From contig JADDQE010000202.1 in NCBI GenBank assembly GCA_016781525.1, positions 1 to 58,490 of the forward strand: a DNA stretch of 58,490 nt. The letters are read 5' to 3'. The translations under genes were made by a program, and so were the position numbers. Shown piece after piece: positions 9,607 to 18,434 of this stretch. The first letter of the stretch is position 1, and the number at the start of each line of letters is the position of its first letter. The notes beneath the pieces were generated by a model. It made no database searches, was not told the DNA's origin, and saw nothing but the letters and a program-made list of their open reading frames with translations. Source of the DNA: a bacterium. GTDB lineage: Bacteria > Chloroflexota > Chloroflexia > Chloroflexales > Kallotenuaceae.

Positions 9607-11019
9607 TTACTTAGAAACCAGGGGAAGGTAGCTGACGTAGGCATTGAACGTTGTCCAAGGAACGAGCCGCGGTGCTGGTCCCTCGTCGGTGGTATCCAGC
9701 CACACGCCGGCTACCCATTGCTCATTTGCCGCCAGATCTGGGCTCTGAGGAAAGCAGCCTCCGTTGCCGCCATCAATTCGTCGTAGCGTCAACTTATTGA
9801 AATAGAACATATAGATACCCTCGGAGCACTCAATGGAGGAGCCACCAGGTATTGGATTTGCGATTGTGTAATAGGTGTTCCAGCCGGCGACGACGATCTC
9901 GCCAAAATTGCTGTTCTCCTCCGCAATGATTGGCGCATCATCCTCGACATCGTTGATCGTCACGCGCTCTAGCGCTTGATCGGTCTCCGACACCGGTGTG
10001 CTGTAATGCCAGATTTCGTGATTGCCGGTCGCACCGTTTTTGGCCGAGAAGACGACGTTCGGTATGGCAGCCCTGATCGTGAGCTGCGGATTGCCACGCA
10101 GCCGCCACGGTCCCTGGCCAGGATCAAGCGGAATAACTCTCGTCGCGATTCCACCAAAGCAGCTGCTTACGGGAGCCTCGCATCGAAGCTTGATTGTATC
10201 GGTGGTGGCGTCGTCAAACGCGTATACAATGTAGGGTCTGTTGGCCGAATCGAGCGCAATATCCGGATGTTTGAAGTGGTAGTCGCTGCCAGCCTCATGT
10301 GAGACGCTGGGAGCAAAATCTCCAGTGGTGCCGACGTTTGTTCCGTAGGCAACCTCATGTGAGCCTGCAACCTCGGCTAGCCAAACCGCGTGCAGCTTTC
10401 CGTTATAGTCGATATCTATACTGACGTTGCTTGGCCGGACATCAGCGCGCACGTCGACAAAGCCACTGCTTGAGCCGCCACTGAGCTGCCGGTAGCGCAG
10501 GCGGGCATGCGTATCACCCGCGGTCTGATAGGTCGCGTACACAACATTGCCACGGGCTTCGAGCCGCGGCGCGCCTGCACTGCTAGCGCCAGGTTCCGCT
10601 AATGGATATGAGGCAATTGCTGCTGCCCCGTCAAAAGTTGCTGGAATTATCGAATAGTAATCGGTGCAGACCATCCCCTTGCAGACGCTGCGGACGACGA
10701 AAGCATGCCCAGACATAGTGACCGCAACATCCGGGTATTTGGTCGTCGTACCAGCCTCAGGGGTGAAGACGTAGTGAGCATTCGGGGCGCCAATCTTGGT
10801 GCGGTAGTACACCAACTGGCAGCTACCATCTGCCGTGGTGCATTCTGTCCAAACATAATGCTTTGTGCCATCGGCTTGAACGGCAACGGCTGTTTCAGCG
10901 GCATTGCCGTCAGGTGTGACGAGCAGCGGGCGGGCAGGTACGTGCGTGCGGATGCAACCCGTCAGGAATAATGCGCCGATCAGACAGCGCGCGAGCAAAC
11001 CAACCGAGCGACGACGCAT
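9607..11019 (-). CDS. Lipoprotein with beta-propeller-like repeats
   Basis: A 470-aa exported lipoprotein: positively charged start, hydrophobic stretch, lipobox LTGC near residue 22. The rest is a series of beta-strand repeats of the type PDIALDSANRPYIVYAF and PRLEARGNVVYATYQ, as in sialidase/BNR-like or propeller proteins; no catalytic motif is recognised. Several Cys pairs are present, consistent with an extracytoplasmic location. The last residues are SYLPLVSK, a tail type I associate with secreted Chloroflexota proteins. Function unknown; ligand binding at the cell surface is a guess. Start ATG 11019 has only a weak purine-rich site upstream. Confidence 0.75.
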   Translation of the reverse strand: MRRRSVGLLARCLIGALFLTGCIRTHVPARPLLVTPDGNAAETAVAVQADGTKHYVWTECTTADGSCQLVYYRTKIGAPNAHYVFTPEAGTTTKYPDVAVTMSGHAFVVRSVCKGMVCTDYYSIIPATFDGAAAIASYPLAEPGASSAGAPRLEARGNVVYATYQTAGDTHARLRYRQLSGGSSSGFVDVRADVRPSNVSIDIDYNGKLHAVWLAEVAGSHEVAYGTNVGTTGDFAPSVSHEAGSDYHFKHPDIALDSANRPYIVYAFDDATTDTIKLRCEAPVSSCFGGIATRVIPLDPGQGPWRLRGNPQLTIRAAIPNVVFSAKNGATGNHEIWHYSTPVSETDQALERVTINDVEDDAPIIAEENSNFGEIVVAGWNTYYTIANPIPGGSSIECSEGIYMFYFNKLTLRRIDGGNGGCFPQSPDLAANEQWVAGVWLDTTDEGPAPRLVPWTTFNAYVSYLPLVSK

Positions 11020-11252
11020 GCAGGCTTCACTTTCAAGTCGGAGCTACTGCCGATCTTAGCGGCGGCCAACGAGGCTACTCAGGCGGTAGAGCGCCACGGC
11101 CTGGAGCAACTCCAGTCAGGTACAATCGCGTCATTTTACAACAGTCCGGTCGCCCTGTGCGCGAGAGCCTAAGGTCGCCAAACCCAAGCCGGCCCCTCTC
11201 GTGATGAGCTTGCAGCTGAATTTTGCGAGATGGCTCGATCGGCGCCTATTTT

Positions 11253-11280
11253 TTGCGCGCGAGCCTGTCTATGCTATCAT
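11253..11280 (+). promoter_or_regulatory. Promoter of the rhodanese gene
   Basis: TTGCGC (11253-11258), 16-bp spacer, TATCAT (11275-11280) preceded by TG at 11272-11273. The coding start is 35 nt further on. The remainder of 11020-11252 shows no gene. Confidence 0.5.
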
Positions 11281-11314
11281 GGCATTACGCAACGCGGCCA
11301 ATGAGGAGTCACGC

Positions 11315-11650
11315 ATGAGCCAACGTATGCCCTTCAAGGAGGCGACACCCCGCGAGATCAAGCAGCGTCTCGAAGCGGGCGAGCCGCTGACACTTATCGA
11401 TGTGCGCGAGCCCCAAGAGGTCATGACTGCCGGGCTTGAGGGCGCACAAGAGTATCCGCTTAGCCAAGCTATGGCCTGGATCGATTCCCTTCCAAAGGAG
11501 GGCGACCTTGTGATCTTTTGCCACCATGGTGCTCGAAGCGCGCAGGTGGCGATGGCGCTCGTCCAACGCGGCCATACCAATGTCACCAATATGACGGGTG
11601 GTATCGACCAATGGTCACGAGAGGTCGATCCTTCGGTGCGGCAGTATTAG
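11315..11650 (+). CDS. Single-domain rhodanese-like protein
   Basis: A 111-aa rhodanese domain. The strand-loop ATPREIKQRLEAGEPLTLIDVREPQEV is the standard family opening, and the active-site loop VIFCHHGARSAQ carries the catalytic Cys that would hold a persulfide. It ends with TNVTNMTGGIDQW, also typical. The start at 11315 is fixed by GAGGAG at 11303-11308; upstream in-frame starts would add an unrelated 38 residues. The role is probably sulfur transfer in the cytosol, perhaps together with the Fe-S carrier in the same neighbourhood, though they are not co-transcribed. Confidence 0.93.
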   Translation: MSQRMPFKEATPREIKQRLEAGEPLTLIDVREPQEVMTAGLEGAQEYPLSQAMAWIDSLPKEGDLVIFCHHGARSAQVAMALVQRGHTNVTNMTGGIDQWSREVDPSVRQY

Positions 11651-11701
11651 ATGCCAAGGAGCGCAGCTGCCGCTGCTGGCGTCAAAAGCGAGTAGCCGAC
11701 G

Positions 11702-12043
11702 ATGACCTACCCACCCCAATACCTTGAGGGCATTGCGCTCTTCAATGACGGCCGGTTCTGGCACGCGCATGAGGCCTGGGAAGAAGCCTGGCTGGCCGCC
11801 GAGGACGACCAGACCAAGCTTTTTTATAAGGGTATCATTCAGACAGCGGCAGCCCTGGTTCACTGGCAGAAGGGAAATCCTAAGGGGCTGCATCTGAACT
11901 GGGCCAAGGCCCGCGCCAAGCTAACACAGCTGCCAGGAGAGATGATGGGGCTGGGGCTGCGCCAGCTGCTCGCCTACATGGACTATTTCGACAAGGTTGA
12001 GGGCAACGGCCCTGAGCCGCCGCGGCTGATCCTGGTTCGCTAA
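11702..12043 (+). CDS. DUF309 family protein
   Basis: A 113-aa helical protein of the DUF309 family, recognised by the N-terminal pattern EGIALFNDGRFWHAHEAWEEAW (the family's HxHExWE motif) and by FYKGIIQTAAALVHWQKGN. The family has no established biochemical function; its clustered His/Glu residues could bind a metal, which is speculation. It begins 51 bp after the rhodanese gene on the same strand and may share its transcript. The ribosome site is weak. Confidence 0.88.
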   Translation: MTYPPQYLEGIALFNDGRFWHAHEAWEEAWLAAEDDQTKLFYKGIIQTAAALVHWQKGNPKGLHLNWAKARAKLTQLPGEMMGLGLRQLLAYMDYFDKVEGNGPEPPRLILVR

Positions 12044-12045
12044 GG

Positions 12046-12080
12046 ACGGCTACGGCGGCCGTTGTGGGCAGCCGCTTTTT
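12046..12080 (+). terminator. Probable terminator after the DUF309 gene
   Basis: CGGCT and AGCCG bracket an inner GC-rich palindrome (ACGGCGGCCGT) and are followed by a TTTTT run at 12076-12080. Confidence 0.55.
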
Positions 12081-12622
12081 ATTGATTTCCTCGCCACGTC
12101 ACCTGCTGAGTCTCACGGGAATGGTGCTCGCAGCGCCTGCGTTGTACACCGAGGGCGATGGCGTGAGCGAGGAAGATTAAGCTGCTTTAACTGCACTCAG
12201 TAAGACCTTTACATTCCGCATCCCAACCAGCGACCTGCCTGGCCTCCTCCGCTCGGATACTCTCCCTCGGTACAGCTGTCGGACGCGCTGCGAGATTGCC
12301 GCATCGCTGCTCCATCGCCCATGAATCGTGTTTGTAGACGAGCCGGCCATTGGGCTCGACGTGATGCGGTTTCTCGGGCGACCCGACCGTTATCGTCATC
12401 GAAGCCGTAAAGGTCGTGTGCTTTACGCTTCTGCCATCGGGCTTTATCGTCTATGTCCCGGTACAGCTCTTGCGAGAGTTTTCGTCAGCGTTATCGGCTG
12501 GACTGCTGGGCTTTACGGTGGGTATCATTGCGCCGGCTTGGTTCGTGTTTCCCGCCGGCCTTGGCCGCTACAAGTCCAGGAATCTGGTGTTGATGCGCGA
12601 TTAGCGGATAGGAGCAGAGCAT
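12081..12622. other. Gene-poor stretch with a possible coding remnant
   Basis: 540 bp without a confident gene. From 12365 to the TAG at 12602-12604 one frame stays open on the plus strand and encodes a hydrophobic stretch (FTLLPSGFIVYVPVQLL and GLLGFTVGIIAPAWFVFP). This resembles the N-terminal membrane part of isoprenylcysteine-methyltransferase-like proteins. It has no good start codon (GTG 12416 at best, no ribosome site) and stops after about 60 residues, so a degraded fragment is more likely than a functional gene. Confidence 0.35.
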
Positions 12623-12904
12623 ATGCAGACGGAACCGCAGACGATCGAGGAGCGAATAGCTCGGCTCGAAGGGCAGTACCATGCCTTAAGCAGGGAGCTG
12701 ACCGATAACTTCAAGACCATCCAAGATACCTTGAACACAATGAAGCAACAGGTTGAGGAGATTCATACGGTCAAGAGTGGTCTGTTGCGGAGCGAGACGC
12801 TGCCGGACGTCCTTAAGCGCATCGACGACCAGATTCAGCAGGTGAGCAAGCAAGTCGTCGCCATCAGCAACAACCTCCAGATCGATCAATCTAAAATTAA
12901 GTAA
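12623..12904 (+). CDS. Small coiled-coil protein
   Basis: A 93-aa, highly charged, entirely helical protein with heptad patterning (IEERIARLEGQYHALSREL, FKTIQDTLNTMKQQVEEI, VLKRIDDQIQQVSKQVVAI). No signal peptide or membrane segment. ATG 12623 follows AGGAG. I do not recognise a family; it may be a structural or scaffold peptide. It lies 67 bp before the cobalamin adenosyltransferase gene in the same direction, which may only be chance neighbourhood. Confidence 0.65.
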   Translation: MQTEPQTIEERIARLEGQYHALSRELTDNFKTIQDTLNTMKQQVEEIHTVKSGLLRSETLPDVLKRIDDQIQQVSKQVVAISNNLQIDQSKIK

Positions 12905-12971
12905 TGGCGCGTGCTTGACGCTGACGGGCAGGTGACGCAACAGAGTTGGCGAGGGCGGCCAGGAGCTTGAT

Positions 12972-13520
12972 ATGTTCTTCACACGACGCGGCGACGATGG
13001 TTTTACTGACCTGCTGGGCGGGCAGCGACTGGCAAAGGAAAGCTTGCGGATCCATGCGCTGGGCGACATCGACGAAGCGACTTCATCGATCGGGCTCAGT
13101 CGAGCTTTGGCGCTGCAGGCCGATACCAAGTCGGCCTTGCTGCATGTTCAGAAGGACCTCTACCTGCTCATGGCCGATATTGCAACGGTTGAGGGTCGGA
13201 TGGCAGGGCAGCAGCGCCTCGCCCATGATGCAGTGAACCAGCTCGAGGCGATCATTGCGAGCTTTGATGGCCGCGTGACCATCCCCAAGGAGTTTGTTGC
13301 CACGGGTGATAGTGTTCCCGGAGCCGCACTCGACGTCGCCCGGGCCGTGGTACGGCGCGCCGAGCGAACGGTCACACATCTTTTCCATAGCGGCGAGGGC
13401 GCGAACCAGACCATGATCACCTACCTCAACCGCTTATCATCGCTGCTCTTTGGTCTCGCACGGTATGAGGACAATGCGGCGGGTGCCGATCCAACAATCA
13501 GCAAGACGATTGCCGAGTGA
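12972..13520 (+). CDS. ATP:cob(I)alamin adenosyltransferase (PduO type)
   Basis: A 182-aa trimeric-type enzyme that adds the adenosyl group to cob(I)alamin. Recognised by the N-terminal TRRGDDGFTDLLGGQRLAK, corresponding to the family's T-x-x-GD-x-G ATP loop, and by the C-terminal helix ALDVARAVVRRAERTV with the conserved Arg pair. ATG 12972 has AGGAGC 5 nt upstream. The product supports B12-dependent enzymes. No other cobalamin gene is nearby; the next gene, a DNA repair enzyme, starts 28 bp later on the same strand. Confidence 0.92.
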   Translation: MFFTRRGDDGFTDLLGGQRLAKESLRIHALGDIDEATSSIGLSRALALQADTKSALLHVQKDLYLLMADIATVEGRMAGQQRLAHDAVNQLEAIIASFDGRVTIPKEFVATGDSVPGAALDVARAVVRRAERTVTHLFHSGEGANQTMITYLNRLSSLLFGLARYEDNAAGADPTISKTIAE

Positions 13521-13548
13521 CAAGGTTCTTGTGTTACCCGAGGGACCA

Positions 13549-14265
13549 ATGGAGCAGGTGCAACGCGTCGCAGACGACGGGCTCAAAGTCAAAGCCTGGG
13601 AGATGTATCAGCGGCTGCTGGAGCATTACGGTCACCAGCCCAATATCCCCCGCCGCGAGCCGATGCATGAGCTTATCTCGACGATTCTGTCGCACCGAAC
13701 AACCGGCCGGAACGAGGACTTGGCGTACGAGCGCATGATGGAGCGCTTCGGCAGCTGGGAAGGTGTGCAAGATGCGCCAGTCGACGAGCTGGCTCAAGCT
13801 ATCGCGCCGGCTAACTTCGCCGAACAGAAAGCGCCCCGGGTCAAAGAGGTTCTCCGCCGGATTATTGCGGAGCGGGGCGCTGCTAATCTAGATTTCCTCC
13901 GTGAGATGCCGCTCAATCAGGCCATGACTTGGCTGACCGCCTTGCCAGGAGTTGGACCAAAAACCGCCTCGCTCGTACTGCTGTTTTGCTTCGCCCGGCC
14001 GGTGCTGCCCGTCGACACGCATGTGCACCGAGTCTCGCAGCGGGTCGGACTGATCGGACCGAAGGTCGATGCGACTGCCGCTCATCCGCTCCTGGTAGCG
14101 CTTTTCCCCGCGGACGCTCAGGTGCTCTACAACTTCCACATCACCACGCTACGACATGGACAGCAAATATGCGTTTGGGGCACGCCGCGCTGCGAACGCT
14201 GTCCCCTGACGAGCATCTGCAACTGGTACCAAGTCAACCGCGCCCCGCGCGCTGCACTCCCTTAG
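13549..14265 (+). CDS. Endonuclease III-family DNA glycosylase
   Basis: A 238-aa base-excision enzyme of the HhH-GPD superfamily. Seen: helix-hairpin-helix LPGVGPKTASLVLLF with the catalytic Lys, then VDTHVHRVSQRVGL with the catalytic Asp, and a C-terminal [4Fe-4S] cluster loop with exact spacing C-X6-C-X2-C-X5-C (ICVWGTPRCERCPLTSIC). It would remove damaged pyrimidines and nick abasic sites. The start at ATG 13549 follows GAGGGA closely; GTG 13531 is an alternative. It is probably co-transcribed with the adenosyltransferase gene. Confidence 0.92.
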   Translation: MEQVQRVADDGLKVKAWEMYQRLLEHYGHQPNIPRREPMHELISTILSHRTTGRNEDLAYERMMERFGSWEGVQDAPVDELAQAIAPANFAEQKAPRVKEVLRRIIAERGAANLDFLREMPLNQAMTWLTALPGVGPKTASLVLLFCFARPVLPVDTHVHRVSQRVGLIGPKVDATAAHPLLVALFPADAQVLYNFHITTLRHGQQICVWGTPRCERCPLTSICNWYQVNRAPRAALP

Positions 14266-14427
14266 GCCGTAGTCTGCTTCAGCGGGTGGGCTTGGCGCTG
14301 CCGTAGTATCTCAATCCATTGCGTTTCCTCGACTTCTACGTTATGATGGCTTACGTTACAGGCCTTCGCGGGCCGCTATAACAGCCTTCACCAAGTCCTA
14401 GTCATCGTTGAAGAGGAGACGGCCCGT

Positions 14428-16806
14428 ATGCGCCTCGCCTGTCTTTCGCACCGCGTTGTCATTTCGGCCATTTTTGTCGTTGTGGTGCTCGGGCTTTCGC
14501 TGCTCCCTAGCCGAGGCACGGCTGTTAATGCCCGTCCGCTTCAACAAGCTGCGACACCCCTGCTCACGCCGGCTCTCGCCGAGCAGCAGACCCCCCGGGG
14601 CGCAACGATTGTGTACTCGCTTCAATTGCGGAATGCCGGCGCCGTTACCGATAACTTTACCGTCGAATTGAATCCGAGCTTTCCAGGCGCGCTCCCCGGG
14701 GCAACGGCCAGCTTTAGCTCCGCCGGCCCCTTCCAGATCGCCCCCGGAAGCCAGGTAACAATTAGCGTCCTCGTAACTATTCCCCCTAATGCAGATCCCG
14801 GCGCGGTCGATGTGCGGCAAGTAATCGCGCGGCCACAATCGGCTCCGACCAATACAGCGACCGCGATTCTTCGCACCACTGTTACCGCACCTACGGCGAC
14901 GGCCACAGTGACCGCAACGCCGACAGGTACAGCTGGGCCGACTGCAACAGCTGGACCGGCCTGTGTCGATACGTTTGAGCCCGACAACACAATGTCGCAG
15001 GCCAAGGAGATCCGGCCGGATGTGCCACAGACACACGTCATATGCCCACAGGGTGACGACGACTTTGTGTACTTCGGCGGCATTAGTGGCAAGGTCTACA
15101 CGATCGATGTGGGGACGATGAGTGCCGGACTCGACTTGTCGCTGAGCTTGTACGACAGCGCGGGCAATCTGCTGGCGTTCAATAACGATTTTCCCCGCAA
15201 TAATGATGCGTTCGACATTAAGCCACGCATCCAGTCATGGCGTGCGCCTGCCAACGGCCAGTACTTCATCAAGATCCGTGACGATGCCGGTCGTGGTGAT
15301 CGAGGACTCTCGTACACTGTAGAGCTGCAGAGTGAGTCGTACGGTCCCACGCCCACCTTGGTTGCCGAGCTTTGCACCGACCTATTTGAGCCGGATGGTG
15401 TGCCCCAGCAAGCTCGTCTCCTCGTGATCCGCGAGGTTCAGCCCAACCATAGATTCTGCCCAGCAGGTGACGCAGACTGGGTTCGCTTCTTTGCAAAAGC
15501 TAACCAGCGCCATGTGCTGCGCGTAGATAGCCGTGGTCGTGCGGGGGCGGATCCCGTTATGGTCTTGGTCGATCGCGACGGTGCGTCCATCCTCGACTTC
15601 AACGATGATTCGGGCAATACGTTGGATCCGCGGATCGAGTTCACAGTGCCGGTCGACGGCTTTTACTTCGCGCAGCTCAAGAATGTGGGGGATATCGGCA
15701 GCCAGTTCATTGCCTACGATCTGGCTTTCGAGCCGCTCGGTGTTGCAGCAGCGCCCGCTCCTACTGTCGCCGTCCCGACGACTGGCACGGTGCCGACAAC
15801 TGGCACGGTGCCGACCAGTGGGGCTACCACCGGCACCGCGACCCCAACTCCCACCGTCGGCGCCGGTACTCCCACGCCGACCATTGATGTGGAGGCTACG
15901 TTGGAGGCTATCGCGGGTTACCCTGGACCAACCCAGACTGCGGTAGTGGCGACTCTCACAGCTATCGCGGAGGTTGAGGAGTTCGCTGGTATCAAAGGGG
16001 CGCCAGCCTTCGTCAACGGTAAGTCTGCCGAGTTTGTGGACCCGGCGATGCAGAGAGTCTGGGCGCGTACCGATCAAGTCGTGGCCGCGCAGCAGGTCGA
16101 GCGCTCCTGGATGTGGGGCCCGAGTGGCCTGGTCGCTCGCGTCGAAACATACACACAGTCGAACGGCGGCGTGCGCCAAGTGCAATATTTCGACAAAGCA
16201 CGCATGGAGATCACGGACTGGCGTCGCGATCGTGCGAACCAGTGGTTTGTGACGAACGGCCTGCTGGTCAAGGAGTTGATCGAGGGTCAGCTACAGATCG
16301 GCGACGTCGAGTTCGTGGAGCGCGCACCGGCGGTGATTGGCGTTGCCGGCGATGTCAACGATGCGGCGGGCCCGACGTACGCGAGCTTTGCGCAACATAC
16401 CGGTGCGGTCGAAAACCGCGTCGGGCAGATCGCAACGGCGACCCTGCGGCGTGATGGGAGCACGGGTACGACGGCGGCGCATCCGGCGGCCAAGCTTGTG
16501 GTGCATGTGCCTGAGACCGGGCACAATATCCCGCAGGTCTTCTGGGACTTCCTCAACGCGCGCGGGCCGATTGGCGACGGAAAGCAAACGGGTCCGCTCG
16601 TCGATTGGCTGTTTGCGATGGGCTATCCCATCAGCGAGCCCTTCTGGACAAAGGTTAAGGTTGGCGGGGTCGAGCGTGATGTACTGGTACAAGCCTTCCA
16701 GCGGCGTGTGCTGACATACACTCGGGGCAATCCTGAGGGCTGGAAGGTCGAGATGGGCAATGTTGGACGGCACTATTACGAATGGCGTTATGCGCAACGG
16801 CCGTAG
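14428..16806 (+). CDS. Large secreted protein with two PPC-type domains
   Basis: A 792-aa exported protein. Order: signal peptide (1-31); an Ig-like domain of the NEW3 kind (about 45-150, with IAPGSQVTISVLVTIPPNADPG); a TAT/TPT linker; two pre-peptidase C-terminal type beta domains (about 177-300 and 320-440), each opening with FEPD; a second Thr/Pro linker (about 445-495); and a C-terminal domain of about 270 residues with GGVERDVLVQAFQRRVLTYT and EMGNVGRHYYEWRY. I associate this last domain with secreted Chloroflexota proteins; its function is unknown to me. No protease or glycosidase active site is visible. A binding or envelope role is likely. ATG 14428 follows GAGGAG at 14411. Confidence 0.8.
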   Translation: MRLACLSHRVVISAIFVVVVLGLSLLPSRGTAVNARPLQQAATPLLTPALAEQQTPRGATIVYSLQLRNAGAVTDNFTVELNPSFPGALPGATASFSSAGPFQIAPGSQVTISVLVTIPPNADPGAVDVRQVIARPQSAPTNTATAILRTTVTAPTATATVTATPTGTAGPTATAGPACVDTFEPDNTMSQAKEIRPDVPQTHVICPQGDDDFVYFGGISGKVYTIDVGTMSAGLDLSLSLYDSAGNLLAFNNDFPRNNDAFDIKPRIQSWRAPANGQYFIKIRDDAGRGDRGLSYTVELQSESYGPTPTLVAELCTDLFEPDGVPQQARLLVIREVQPNHRFCPAGDADWVRFFAKANQRHVLRVDSRGRAGADPVMVLVDRDGASILDFNDDSGNTLDPRIEFTVPVDGFYFAQLKNVGDIGSQFIAYDLAFEPLGVAAAPAPTVAVPTTGTVPTTGTVPTSGATTGTATPTPTVGAGTPTPTIDVEATLEAIAGYPGPTQTAVVATLTAIAEVEEFAGIKGAPAFVNGKSAEFVDPAMQRVWARTDQVVAAQQVERSWMWGPSGLVARVETYTQSNGGVRQVQYFDKARMEITDWRRDRANQWFVTNGLLVKELIEGQLQIGDVEFVERAPAVIGVAGDVNDAAGPTYASFAQHTGAVENRVGQIATATLRRDGSTGTTAAHPAAKLVVHVPETGHNIPQVFWDFLNARGPIGDGKQTGPLVDWLFAMGYPISEPFWTKVKVGGVERDVLVQAFQRRVLTYTRGNPEGWKVEMGNVGRHYYEWRYAQRP

Positions 16807-16825
16807 CTAATCCCCGCCGCTGATT

Positions 16826-16876
16826 AGCCCTCATCCCTGTGTAGGCGAAGTGCGCTTTTGCATGGGGTGAGGGCTT
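16826..16876 (+). terminator. Stem-loop after the secreted-protein gene
   Basis: AGCCCTCATCCC (16826-16837) pairs with GGGGTGAGGGCT (16864-16875) around a 26-nt loop; the sequence then continues TGTTTGT. A plausible terminator separating this gene from the next. Confidence 0.5.
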
Positions 16877-16908
16877 GTTTGTCGAGAATTAACTCGCGAG
16901 CGTCTTGT

Positions 16909-18096
16909 ATGTTCCTGCCTCCCTCCAACTCAACAACCTCGTCAACACGTGCCTGGGGTAGTGGCGGCCGCCCGTTACACGATCGTATCGTCGAGACATT
17001 GCGCTACTTTAGCGACGAAATCGAGTCACGGCGCGCTGGTGGGTTGGGCGAGGCACAAGCTGCGGGCTATCTCGCGGGCCGGCTGCGGCGAGCGGAGTAT
17101 GCGGCCGCCGTTCAGTCATTTCAAGCTGGCATAGGAGAGCGCCTCCCCCTGGCCCTATCTGCAGCGCTTGGCGCGATTGCGGCCGGTGGGCTGGTCGTTG
17201 CAAACGCATCCGTGTATCGCTGGGTCTGGGGCGTGGCGGCGAGCCTGATGCTGGTCCTGGCGCTGCTACTGCTGCTCGGAGAGTTAGGTGCGCTTCCCGT
17301 GAAGTACGGCACGCTGCGGCGCATTGCGAAGGGCAAGACCAGCCAGAATGTTATCGCTGGGCGCGCTGCAAAGGGCAAGAAGACGCAGTGGCGTGTGCTG
17401 ATCATCGCTCCACTAGATGGCCCGCCCCGCCCTCTATTGAGCCGCCAAGCGCTGGTGGTGCTGCTTGTCCTTCTCGTGGTTGAGCTCCTGTGCGTGGTGG
17501 CGTTGTTGTTTGTGGCAGCCTCTTGGCTGCAAATGACGGCCGCTGTCTTAGCTGCTATCGCCGCCGCCTTTTCTGCATGGATTCTGCTGTGGCGCTGGCA
17601 GCGTAGACCACTGCCGGCGATCTACGGCGCGGGTGAGCTGGCAACGCTGTTGATGGTTGCTGAAGAATTGGAGCCGCTGCAATCGGTTGAAGTTTGGGTC
17701 GTTGCGCTTGGTGGCAGCACAATCGGCTACGAAAACCTGCGTGCCCTACTGGCGCAATACCCCTTCGCCCCGTCGGATACCTGTGTTATCAATCTCCATA
17801 ACGTCAGCACTGGCCAGCCGGTCTTTGTCACGCGTGAGGGACTGGTGCGGGAACGCCGGTCCGACCGGATGTTGCTCGCGGCAGCGGCGGATACCGATGT
17901 CGCCGACATAACAATCGACGCGGAGCCTCGTCGCCTCCAAGAGCGCACGATGGCCAACACCCTTCTGCAGCAGCGCTTCCGGGCAATCACGATCTCAAGC
18001 CACGGCGAAAAATCCCCATACAGCAGCCCCGATCCCTCTACGATCGAACGTTGTGTTCGTCTCGTGGTCGGCATGGTGCGCACCTTAGACACGTAA
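16909..18096 (+). CDS. Membrane protein with degenerate M28-peptidase-like domain
   Basis: A 395-aa protein whose layout follows M28 aminopeptidases, starting with LRYFSDEIESRRAGGLGEAQAAGYLAGRLRRAEY, the usual M28 N-terminal helix pair. Hydrophobic segments follow at about 83-130 and 185-230, then GAGELATLLMVAEEL and VWVVALGGSTIGYENLRALL. Where active members have a HxD metal motif the sequence reads IIAPLDGPP, and where they have the catalytic Glu-Glu it reads GGSTIG, so the zinc site appears lost. It is probably a non-enzymatic derivative in the membrane. Start ATG 16909 is chosen because an upstream TTG lies inside the preceding hairpin. Confidence 0.6.
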   Translation: MFLPPSNSTTSSTRAWGSGGRPLHDRIVETLRYFSDEIESRRAGGLGEAQAAGYLAGRLRRAEYAAAVQSFQAGIGERLPLALSAALGAIAAGGLVVANASVYRWVWGVAASLMLVLALLLLLGELGALPVKYGTLRRIAKGKTSQNVIAGRAAKGKKTQWRVLIIAPLDGPPRPLLSRQALVVLLVLLVVELLCVVALLFVAASWLQMTAAVLAAIAAAFSAWILLWRWQRRPLPAIYGAGELATLLMVAEELEPLQSVEVWVVALGGSTIGYENLRALLAQYPFAPSDTCVINLHNVSTGQPVFVTREGLVRERRSDRMLLAAAADTDVADITIDAEPRRLQERTMANTLLQQRFRAITISSHGEKSPYSSPDPSTIERCVRLVVGMVRTLDT

Positions 18097-18149
18097 TTCG
18101 ATGGTTTGACTTTTGGAGCCCTGCGAGCATCGGATATGTTGGGCCGCGG

Positions 18150-18205
18150 GCTATCATGATAGCTCCCTTGATCTCCACCAGTTCACTTGCCGGAGATCAA
18201 GGGAG
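18150..18205 (+). terminator. Terminator hairpin and adjacent palindrome
   Basis: Perfect 14-bp arms (18163-18176 and 18192-18205) around a 15-nt loop follow the M28-like gene. A 14-bp palindrome, GCTATCATGATAGC (18150-18163), directly abuts the left arm. No U-tract follows. The rest of 18097-18362 shows nothing else. Confidence 0.55.
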
Positions 18206-18362
18206 GCCGTCGGGTCCGAGCAACCTCTTCCCGGGATCGTCACACACCAGCGTACACACGGCGTGAGGTGTACGCACTATGCCTTCGAGCTTCGGCAAAG
18301 GACGGCGTCGGAGTCGCGAGCAGCTCGTAACAGGCCCGACGAGGCGCGGCTCGATGGGAATT

Positions 18363-18391
18363 TTGTTGCAGAGAATGAGATATGGTATATT
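18363..18391 (+). promoter_or_regulatory. Promoter of the tRNA-Leu gene
   Basis: TTGTTG (18363-18368), 17-bp spacer, TATATT (18386-18391). The mature tRNA 5' end is ten bases further on. Confidence 0.6.
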
Positions 18392-18434
18392 TAGTGCCAC
18401 GCCGGAGTGGTGAAATGGCAGACACGGGGGACTT

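Noticed and set aside
12328-12708. 126-codon open frame upstream of the coiled-coil gene
   Set aside because: It overlaps the well-supported 12623 gene in another frame and shows no family or ribosome site.
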